A stretch of 5,684 nucleotides of DNA from an uncultured Coriobacteriales bacterium (GTDB taxonomy: Bacteria; Actinomycetota; Coriobacteriia; Coriobacteriales; UMGS124), in the NCBI GenBank assembly GCA_903789505.1, contig CAIFEU010000157.1:1-5684 (forward strand), in the 5' to 3' direction. Positions 1 to 4,451 of this stretch are shown here, piece after piece; the first letter of the stretch is position 1, and each line of letters opens with the position of its first letter. The notes beneath the pieces are model-generated. The model saw only the letters and a list, made by a program, of their open reading frames with translations, was not told the DNA's origin and searched no databases. The position numbers were made by a program, and so were the translations under genes.

Positions 1-2
1 CC

Positions 3-941
3 GCCAACGAGCTGTCGCTGCCGGGCTTCTTCCAGGACGACCAGACGCTGCGCGCCGAGCGCGCCAAGAACGAGGACGCGATCGCGACCCTGCTCGCCGC
101 GTGGCGCGCCGCTCCCGCCGGCCAGCCCCCGTTCGACTTCGGGATCGTGCGCGAGCTCGCCGACCGCAACCGCGAGGTCTGCGACGCGTTCGGCGCCGAG
201 CGGCTGCGCAACGAGCGCGGCGCGAACCTCGCGAGCCACCTCTCCGACGACGACCTGATCCGCGGCGTGGCGCGCATGCAGCACCGCCCGGAGGCCGACG
301 TCCGCCGCAGCGCGGGTGCGGACTGCAAGAGCCTCGACGCCGCCTACGTCGAGGCTCCCGTCTCGGGCATGATCTGCGGCGTGGACATCGAGACGACCGA
401 CCGCTACCCCGACCGCGGCTACATCATCAACGTCGGCATGCAGTTCATGCCGCTCACCCCCACCGCGCGCGCGGACAAGGGCTACGTCGCCTACTGCGGC
501 ATCCCCGACCTGTACCGCGAGAAGGGCGTGCCGCTCAGCGACATCCACCACATCACGTGGGCGGACCTCGACGGCAAGAAGCCGTTCCGCGAGAACGCCG
601 CGCTGCAGAAGGCGCTGCTGGCGTCGTTCGAGCGCTACCCGTTCATGGCGCACAACGCGGCGTTCGAGGACTCCTGGTTCATGCTGCACCTCGACGGCTA
701 CGCCGAGGCGCGCAAGGCGGGCAGGATCGTCCCGATCGACACGCGCGACATCTGCCGGCGCATCGACCCCGACGTCAGGACGCTGCCCCGCGAGACGCAC
801 CCGGCGACGCTGGAGAACTGGGCGCGCCGACGCGGCACGCTGCTGCCCGAGGAGAAGGAGCGCCACCTGGGCCTGGACGACGTCGACCTGATGCTGCGCA
901 CGGTCCAGGCCGAGTTCTCCGCTCGCAACATGTTCGCCTGA
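3..941 (+). CDS. DEDDh-type 3'-5' exonuclease-like protein (5' end outside window)
   Basis: The reading frame is open from base 3 to a TGA at 939-941, giving 312 residues, and has no start in its first 48 codons. Those codons are nearly all G/C-ending, so the gene very likely begins left of the window; a GTG at 147 is the only early alternative. Residues below count from base 3. The C-terminal half has the DnaQ/ribonuclease H-like exonuclease motifs: motif I D-I-E-T at 128-131, motif II H-N-A-A-F-E-D at 217-223, and motif III H288 with D293 (H-L-G-L-D-D). These are the metal-binding acidic residues and general-base histidine of DEDDh enzymes, which remove nucleotides from 3' ends of DNA or RNA. 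Motif II has Glu where DnaQ has the catalytic Asp, with Asp one residue later. The first ~120 residues are charged and probably helical, and I do not recognise them. The substrate cannot be told. The gene ends convergently with dps. Confidence 0.85.
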   Translation, partial: ANELSLPGFFQDDQTLRAERAKNEDAIATLLAAWRAAPAGQPPFDFGIVRELADRNREVCDAFGAERLRNERGANLASHLSDDDLIRGVARMQHRPEADVRRSAGADCKSLDAAYVEAPVSGMICGVDIETTDRYPDRGYIINVGMQFMPLTPTARADKGYVAYCGIPDLYREKGVPLSDIHHITWADLDGKKPFRENAALQKALLASFERYPFMAHNAAFEDSWFMLHLDGYAEARKAGRIVPIDTRDICRRIDPDVRTLPRETHPATLENWARRRGTLLPEEKERHLGLDDVDLMLRTVQAEFSARNMFA

Positions 942-953
942 GGCTCTCTCGCA

Positions 954-982
954 CGTCCCCGTATGCCTGAGACACGGGGACG
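954..982 (+). terminator. GC-rich hairpin after the exonuclease gene, possible terminator
   Basis: A perfect 9-bp inverted repeat (954-962 CGTCCCCGT, 974-982 ACGGGGACG) encloses an 11-base loop and starts 13 bases after the stop codon. No U-tract follows on either strand, so this would be a non-canonical terminator or 3'-end stabiliser. It shares its last two bases with the next hairpin, so the two cannot fully form together. Confidence 0.45.
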
Positions 983-1018
983 CCCCCCCCCCCGGCCGGT
1001 GGGGCGGGGGGGGGGGCG
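981..1018. terminator. C11/G11 homopolymer hairpin in convergent gap
   Basis: CG followed by eleven C (981-993) is the exact reverse complement of eleven G followed by CG (1006-1018), around a 12-base loop. This 13-bp all-GC stem sits between the two converging genes and could act for either strand. No U-run follows it in either direction, so a terminator role is inference from position and stability. Homopolymer runs of this length are prone to slippage and to sequencing error, so the exact counts may be unreliable. Confidence 0.4.
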
Positions 1019-1047
1019 CCGTGGGTAAGCCCTGCCCTGCGCGGCAT

Positions 1048-1076
1048 CCCCGCCCCGCCGGGGCGGTGGGGCGGGG
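1048..1076 (-). terminator. GC-rich hairpin downstream of dps, possible terminator
   Basis: CCCCGCCCC (1048-1056) pairs perfectly with GGGGCGGGG (1068-1076) around an 11-base loop. It starts 7 bases beyond the end of the dps reading frame on the minus strand. A further GGCA/TGCC pairing (1043-1046 with 1080-1083) could extend the stem to the dps stop codon across a small asymmetric bulge. There is no U-tract. Confidence 0.4.
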
Positions 1077-1082
1077 CGCTGC

Positions 1083-1511
1083 CTATGCGCGCTGCTGGCG
1101 CAGCATCCACAGGGTCTTGGAGAGCTGCGCGATGTAGCCGTCCATCTGCGCGCTCACCAGGTAGTCGGACTCGCTGTCAGCCGCGGCCTTGACCGAGGTG
1201 ACCTCCTCGAGCAGCGAGGCGAAGTCCTGGCTCACGGTCGCGAACGCCTCGGCGCTGGTGAGCGGGACCGAGGGGCGCTCCTGGATGCTCGCCAGCGCGC
1301 TGACCTCCGCGAGCGTCGACACGGGCGTGCCCGAACGCTGCAGGATGGTCTCGGCGACCTCGTCGACCATCGGCAGGATGGAGTCGTACAGCTCCTCGAG
1401 CTTCGCGTGCGCCTGGAAGAAGTCCTGACCGCTGACGAACCAGTGCATCCCCTGCAGCTTGTGGTACTCGACGATGGCGTTGGCGAGGAGGTGGTTGAGC
1501 TTGGCTTCCAT
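1083..1511 (-). CDS. dps: Dps family ferritin-like DNA-protection protein
   Basis: This 142-residue protein is a Dps-type mini-ferritin, a cytoplasmic dodecamer that oxidises Fe(II) with hydrogen peroxide and stores iron as a mineral core, limiting Fenton damage to DNA. The signature HWFVSGQDFFQAHAKLEELY (23-42) matches the family. The ferroxidase residues fall in exact register with E. coli H51, H63, D67, D78 and E82: here H23, H35, E39, D50 and E54, the only change being the conservative Asp-to-Glu at 39. The C-terminal helix ends in the typical W-M-L-R. The protein starts almost directly at helix 1, so it lacks the lysine-rich N-terminal tail with which E. coli Dps binds DNA; iron/peroxide handling is therefore better supported than direct DNA compaction. 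The ATG at 1509-1511 is supported by AAAGG (1520-1524, minus strand) with an 8-base spacer. It is transcribed divergently from rhaD and converges on the exonuclease gene. Confidence 0.95.
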   Translation of the reverse strand: MEAKLNHLLANAIVEYHKLQGMHWFVSGQDFFQAHAKLEELYDSILPMVDEVAETILQRSGTPVSTLAEVSALASIQERPSVPLTSAEAFATVSQDFASLLEEVTSVKAAADSESDYLVSAQMDGYIAQLSKTLWMLRQQRA

Positions 1512-1531
1512 GGTGGTGACCTTTCTCTTGG

Positions 1532-1544
1532 GGCCCGGCGGGCC
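1532..1544 (-). promoter_or_regulatory. Small GC hairpin in dps leader
   Basis: A perfect 5-bp stem with a 3-base loop (GGCCC, GGC, GGGCC on the plus strand) lies about 20 bases upstream of the dps start and just upstream of its Shine-Dalgarno sequence. It could affect translation or mRNA stability, or be incidental in GC-rich DNA. Confidence 0.25.
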
Positions 1545-1559
1545 TTTCGGACGGTTCTG

Positions 1560-1660
1560 TCGTTTGCTCTATCAGGAATAGTTCTTATTAAGTGCTGACC
1601 TCACTATACCCGGTGAGATGCGTCCCACTAATGAGATTTATTACTGATAAAGGTATCCAT
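1560..1660 (-). promoter_or_regulatory. AT-rich control region upstream of dps with dyads and candidate promoter
   Basis: This is the most AT-rich stretch near the two divergent genes. On the minus strand a good -10 candidate TATAGT (1603-1608) lies 17 bases from a poor -35 match TTAGTG (1626-1631). The region holds three short dyads: AATA-N5-TATT (1577-1589), CTCAC-N8-GTGAG (1600-1617), which overlaps the -10 candidate, and TTTAT-N5-ATAAA (1637-1651). Peroxide- or iron-responsive repressors of the Fur/PerR family often control dps genes and bind AT-rich inverted repeats, but none of these dyads is a close match to a 7-1-7 Fur/PerR box, so the regulator cannot be named. A promoter for rhaD may also lie here; I could not define one on the plus strand. 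Confidence 0.4.
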
Positions 1661-1691
1661 CCGTTCTCCACATGGGCGCGTCACCGTGTTC

Positions 1692-1742
1692 GGCGCGCGA
1701 GGGGCACGCGGGCATGCGCGGCGCGCGAATTGAGGCGCGCGA
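1692..1742. repeat. Three copies of GGCGCGCGA upstream of rhaD
   Basis: The nonamer occurs at 1692-1700, 1720-1728 and 1734-1742, so start-to-start spacings are 28 and 14 bases. It lies in the GC-rich half of the gap between dps and rhaD, where no gene is visible. Regular spacing could mean repeated protein-binding sites, but a GC-only nonamer is not very improbable in DNA of this composition. Confidence 0.3.
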
Positions 1743-1768
1743 GCGTCCCGTCGCCCGTCCCCCCTCGC

Positions 1769-1797
1769 GGCGCCGCACGCGAGCTCGACGCGGCGCC
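1769..1797 (+). promoter_or_regulatory. Stem-loop just upstream of rhaD
   Basis: GGCGCCGC (1769-1776) and GCGGCGCC (1790-1797) form a perfect 8-bp inverted repeat around a 13-base loop, ending 35 bases before the rhaD ATG. It is either an operator-like site or a leader hairpin in the mRNA; the sequence alone does not say which. Confidence 0.25.
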
Positions 1798-1832
1798 CCG
1801 CGTCCCCTTCGTCCGTTCGTCCAGTGAGGTTG

Positions 1833-2762
1833 ATGACATTGCAACAGCCCGACGGCTCCCTCGTCCCTTCCCCCGACGTCCCCTCCCTCCGTGGCGCGGT
1901 GCGCCCCGCCGCCCCGTTCCCCCGCGACGCCCCGTTCGTGCGCGCGTTCGCGCGCGTGTGCTCCGACGGCTTCGCCCAGGGGTGGCACGAGGCGAACGGC
2001 GGGAACCTGAGCTACCGGCTGACCTCGGATGACGTCGCCGAGTGCGGCGACAGCCTCGCCGGGGAGCCGCCGGAGGGCGACCCCGCCTGGCATGCGCTCC
2101 CGCCCGAGGCGCGCGTGCCCGGCCTCGCGGGGCAGTTCCTGCTGATCAGCCGCGCCGGCTGCCACATGCGCAGCGTCGCCGACGACCTCCCCGGCAGCTG
2201 CGCCCTCGTCCAGGTGGCGCGCGACGGTGGCGCATGGCGCCTGGCCTGCGGCCTCTCCCACGGGGGCAGGCCGTCCAGCGAGCTGCCGACGCACCTGCTG
2301 GCCCACGCGGTGCGCCTGCGCGCCAGCGCCGGGGCGGACCGGGTCGTCTACCACGCCCACTGCCCCAGCGTCATCGCCCTTTCGACCCTGCTGCCCGCCG
2401 ACGAGCGCGCGTGGACGCGGGTCCTGTGGCGCTGCATGACCGAGTGCGTGATCGTGTTCCCCGAGGGCGTCGGCGTGGTGCCCTGGAAGGTCCCGGGCAG
2501 CCTGGACATCGCGCGCGCCAGCGCGGGGCTGCTCGCGACGCATCGCGCGGTGGTGTGGACCCAGCACGGCATGTTCGCGACGGGCCAGGACTTCGACGCC
2601 GCCTTCGGCCTCATGCACACGATCGAGAAGGCCGCCTCGCTGTACCTGACCGCCCGGGCGGCAAACGGCGGGGCCGAGCCGCCCTTCCTGGTGAGCGACG
2701 AGCAGCTGCGCGCCGTCTGCGCGAGCCTGGGGGTCGAGCCCAACCCCGCCTGCGTCGACTAG
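1833..2762 (+). CDS. rhaD: Rhamnulose-1-phosphate aldolase (class II, zinc-dependent)
   Basis: The product cleaves L-rhamnulose 1-phosphate to dihydroxyacetone phosphate and L-lactaldehyde, the last step of L-rhamnose catabolism in the cytoplasm (EC 4.1.2.19). Family blocks appear in order: N-G-G-N-L near residue 55, S-S-E-L-P-T-H with E150, H-A-H at 174-176, T-E-C-V-I-V-F-P-E-G-V-G with E204, and Q-H-G-M-F with H245 (numbering from the ATG at 1833). Spacings between E150, H174, H176, E204 and H245 equal those of E. coli E117, H141, H143, E171 and H212, so zinc site and catalytic residues are intact. The 309-residue length exceeds the 274 of E. coli; the excess is mainly a proline-rich N-terminal segment. 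Start choice is uncertain: ATG 1833 has GAGG only 3 bases away, and an in-frame GTG at 1824 has no visible ribosome site. No other rhamnose gene is in the window. A class II relative such as fuculose-phosphate aldolase is less likely given the RhaD-specific spacing. Confidence 0.93.
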   Translation: MTLQQPDGSLVPSPDVPSLRGAVRPAAPFPRDAPFVRAFARVCSDGFAQGWHEANGGNLSYRLTSDDVAECGDSLAGEPPEGDPAWHALPPEARVPGLAGQFLLISRAGCHMRSVADDLPGSCALVQVARDGGAWRLACGLSHGGRPSSELPTHLLAHAVRLRASAGADRVVYHAHCPSVIALSTLLPADERAWTRVLWRCMTECVIVFPEGVGVVPWKVPGSLDIARASAGLLATHRAVVWTQHGMFATGQDFDAAFGLMHTIEKAASLYLTARAANGGAEPPFLVSDEQLRAVCASLGVEPNPACVD

Positions 2763-2807
2763 AACGCGGCGAGCGGCCCGCGCTCACGGGAGCGAGGGAG
2801 ACGGAGA

Positions 2808-2842
2808 CGCGCGCGGCGAGCGTCGCCTGCGCGCCGCGCGCG
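2808..2842 (+). terminator. GC-rich hairpin after rhaD, candidate terminator
   Basis: CGCGCGCGGCG (2808-2818) pairs perfectly with CGCCGCGCGCG (2832-2842), an 11-bp stem with a 13-base loop, starting 46 bases after the rhaD stop. There is no U-tract. A second weaker inverted repeat follows (CGCCGCG 2873-2879 with CGCGGCG 2893-2899). A role in ending the rhaD transcript is inferred from position. Confidence 0.4.
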
Positions 2843-2916
2843 GGCCACGCCTGACCCCGCGCGCCGTCGCGTCGCCGCGTGATTTGTCTCGCCGCGGCGG
2901 CATTGGCGCCCTGAAA

Positions 2917-2963
2917 TGACAATGAGCCCGGCGACTAAGGGGGAGTCGCCAGGCTCATTGCCA
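2917..2963 (-). terminator. Strong 20-bp stem-loop, unbroken only as minus-strand RNA
   Basis: The arms are 2917-2936 and 2944-2963 with a 7-base loop (2937-2943). On the plus strand the stem has two A-C mismatches (2919 with 2961, 2929 with 2951). On the minus strand the same positions are G-U wobbles, giving 20 consecutive pairs. That asymmetry suggests the working RNA is transcribed leftward. After the stem the minus strand reads UUUC, a very short U-run, so it may end a leftward transcript coming from the 3000-3600 region or from the rhomboid gene. It could instead be a processing site or a dispersed palindromic element. Confidence 0.5.
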
Positions 2964-2965
2964 AG

Positions 2966-3581
2966 GGGATTATGGCCATATGCGTCGCGACAAGGGGGGA
3001 TGCGAACACACAGGCAATTGGGGTGTGCGATTGTGAAGGGCACGCGCCCGCTCTCGCGTGGGCCTGCCGGGCCGCTCGTGCGCCTGTCGACCATCTGGCG
3101 TCCCGCGGCCCCGCGCCCTCTCGGCGTGTGCTGGGCACAGTGTGGCACCGCGGGCGCCCGCGCGCCTCACCCCTAACTAATGATTTGCGGGACAATTTGC
3201 GAAAAATGACGCTTTACCTGCGCGAACGCATGTGGACGCACCTCCACATATGTGTGTGGACGATGGCGTATCAGCCCTTATGGCCCAGAGGGGTGAGCCA
3301 GAATAACCCCCGACTGGCTAGAAGATGGGGATAGGCGTAGGTAACGACTAGGCCGTACCCCATCCTGATGATGGGGCGCCGAGGGCGTCGGGCGGTCATC
3401 ACCCTTTTGGTGTATACGCGCGCGTTTCCGCAGGTGAAATGGGTTCGACGAGGGGTTAGACGCCGATTTTTCCCGTTTATGGGGCTTGGGTGTGTCCGGC
3501 GCGGGTTCTGCGGCGCCACCAGCGCCGAAATCTCCGTCCGACGCGGGCGGCGACGCCTCACGCTCGCGGCCACCGGTCGAA
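2966..3581. other. Gene-free, AT-shifted intergenic region with many inverted repeats; candidate structured RNA
   Basis: No frame here gives a protein I recognise or a start with convincing ribosome site, and the stretch between about 3181 and 3360 falls to roughly 50-58% GC by my line counts, against 70-80% in the flanking genes. It holds perfect palindromes TATGGCCATA (2971-2980) and CACATATGTG (3245-3254), hairpins CACGCG-N8-CGCGTG (3041-3060) and TGTGC-N3-GCACA (3127-3139), two repeat triads (3231-3260 and 3324-3376), an H-type pseudoknot candidate (3290-3319), a 6-bp hairpin with 5-base loop (3511-3527) and a possible closing helix between 3216-3229 and 3422-3435. It matches none of the conserved cores I know for RNase P RNA, tmRNA or SRP RNA. 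Alternatives are a decayed gene or a foreign remnant. Confidence 0.4.
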
Positions 3582-3639
3582 TCCGGGCGTCTCGCCTACC
3601 GCCGTCGTCCCGCCTGTTCCGGGCGTCTCGCCTACCGCC
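3582..3639. repeat. 22-bp direct repeat at the 3' end of the rhomboid gene
   Basis: An identical 22-base sequence, beginning TCCGGGCGTCTC and ending GCCTACCGCC, lies at 3582-3603 and 3618-3639, a 36-base period. The right copy overlaps the rhomboid stop codon (CTA 3632-3634 on the plus strand), and the left copy lies wholly downstream of the gene. Each copy contains a small self-complementary core GGCG-TCT-CGCC, so the pair could act as tandem 3'-end hairpins, or it may simply record a recent local duplication. Confidence 0.75.
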
Positions 3640-4267
3640 TGCCACCCAGCGTCTTGCGACGCAGCCGCCAGTAGGCGAGCGCACCTGCCACGCCACCCGC
3701 GACCAGACCACCGAGGTGCGCCTGCCAGGCGACGCCGGGGCTGAGGCTGATCAGCACGTTCACGGCGATCAGGCCGAGGAAGGAGGACAGCTGGGCCTTC
3801 GACACGGACTGGGGGAGCAGGGCGGGGTGCTTGCTCTCGATCAGGAGCATGACGATGTAGGCGCCGAACAGCCCGAAGATGGCGCCGGACGCCCCCACCG
3901 CCGAGCCCGCCGTGCCCGTCGCCATGTTGACGGCGACGTAGGTGAGCCCGCCGGCGATTCCCGAGACGAAGTAGATTGCGAGGAAGCGCGCGGAGCCGTA
4001 CAGCCGCTCTATCACGAGCCCCATGTAGTACAGCGTGAACATGTTGCACAGGATGTGGACGACGCCCCCGTGCATGAACATGGAGGTGATGAACGTCCAC
4101 CAGGGGCTCACGTAGCCGCGCGCCGGCAGCACGAGCAGCGCCATCGAGTCGTATGCCCGCGCGGCGCTCCCGGTCAGGAACTGCGCGACGAGAAAGACCG
4201 CGACGTTGATCGCGATGATGGTGACGGTCGCGGGAATCTTGCGAACGGTCTGCGCTGTCGAGCTCAT
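3632..4267 (-). CDS. Rhomboid family intramembrane serine protease
   Basis: This 211-residue membrane protein is a rhomboid protease, which cuts transmembrane helices of other membrane proteins within the lipid bilayer. Six hydrophobic segments fit helices near 13-31, 58-83, 94-115, 124-143, 161-178 and 183-200. The catalytic dyad is S127 in G-A-S-G (helix 4) and H184 in A-H-L-G-G (helix 6). The H66-x4-H71-x3-N75 pattern of helix 2 matches GlpG H145, H150 and N154, which help form the oxyanion hole, and the E87-R88 pair after helix 2 is also typical. Length suits the compact six-helix bacterial form with no extra N-terminal domain. The start is ATG 4265-4267, preceded by GAGGAG (4273-4278, minus strand) with a 5-base spacer; longer in-frame starts lack homology. 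A basic tail (R-L-R-R-K) follows the last helix. Substrates are unknown. The gene is divergent from the Mbeg1-like gene. Confidence 0.95.
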   Translation of the reverse strand: MSSTAQTVRKIPATVTIIAINVAVFLVAQFLTGSAARAYDSMALLVLPARGYVSPWWTFITSMFMHGGVVHILCNMFTLYYMGLVIERLYGSARFLAIYFVSGIAGGLTYVAVNMATGTAGSAVGASGAIFGLFGAYIVMLLIESKHPALLPQSVSKAQLSSFLGLIAVNVLISLSPGVAWQAHLGGLVAGGVAGALAYWRLRRKTLGGRR

Positions 4268-4451
4268 GTCGTCTCCTCGGTGTGGTCGGGCGTCGCCCGC
4301 GTCCCGCCAGCGTCGTGCCGGCGGGCAGCGACTTACAAGGATACGATATCGGGGGAAGGTCGGCGCGGGCGGATCGATGTGGATGCGCGGCGCGCCTCGG
4401 TCGGGTTCGGGCGCGCGGCCGCACGGCCGGGCGCGGGGAGGATGACGGGTC
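4268..4451. promoter_or_regulatory. Divergent gap between rhomboid and Mbeg1-like genes
   Basis: This 184-base gap must hold the start signals of both genes. On the rhomboid side it contains a Shine-Dalgarno GAGGAG (minus strand, 4273-4278) and two leader inverted repeats, CGGGC-GTC-GCCCG (4287-4299) and CCCGCC-N11-GGCGGG (4303-4325). The only AT-rich patch is around 4331-4350 and includes TACGAT (4342-4347, plus) and TATCCT (minus, 4338-4343), weak -10 candidates without a good -35. On the other side GGAGG (4437-4441) precedes the Mbeg1-like ATG by 10 bases. Confidence 0.4.

Noticed and set aside
101..970. Long arginine/proline-rich plus-strand frame over the exonuclease gene
   Set aside because: It is an out-of-frame reading of GC-rich coding DNA; the overlapping frame has G/C-ending codons and recognisable exonuclease motifs.
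1664..1672. Single DnaA-box-like TTCTCCACA near the dps control region
   Set aside because: An isolated one-mismatch nonamer is expected by chance and has no partner sites beside it.
1641..2618. 325-codon minus-strand frame over rhaD
   Set aside because: Antisense shadow with low-complexity Ala/Gly/Arg content and no recognisable motif; the plus strand encodes an intact RhaD.
2042..2854. 270-codon plus-strand frame within rhaD
   Set aside because: Arg/Pro/Ala-rich shifted frame of rhaD with no domain.
2916..3176. 86-codon plus-strand frame in the intergenic region
   Set aside because: No convincing ribosome site, it starts inside the 2917-2963 hairpin, and the peptide resembles nothing known. 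Its codon use lacks the strong G/C third-position bias of the real genes.
3231..3262. Chromosomal replication origin based on DnaA-like boxes
   Set aside because: No dnaA, dnaN or other origin genes nearby, no AT-rich unwinding element, and only one copy close to consensus; kept only as a possible DnaA or RNA motif.
2972..3334. 120-codon plus-strand frame in the intergenic region
   Set aside because: It runs through the AT-shifted inverted repeats, lacks a ribosome site and gives an unrecognisable Trp/Arg-rich peptide. Probably a chance frame.
3436..3460. tRNA-like GGGTTCGA in the intergenic region
   Set aside because: The flanks do not form a T-arm stem and no acceptor or anticodon arm is found.
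3582..3639. CRISPR array from the 22-bp repeat at 36-base period
   Set aside because: Only two copies, a 14-base gap far shorter than a spacer, one copy inside a coding sequence, and no cas genes.
3271..3711. 146-codon minus-strand frame overlapping the rhomboid 3' end
   Set aside because: Arg-rich peptide without motifs; its right part is an out-of-frame shadow of the rhomboid gene.
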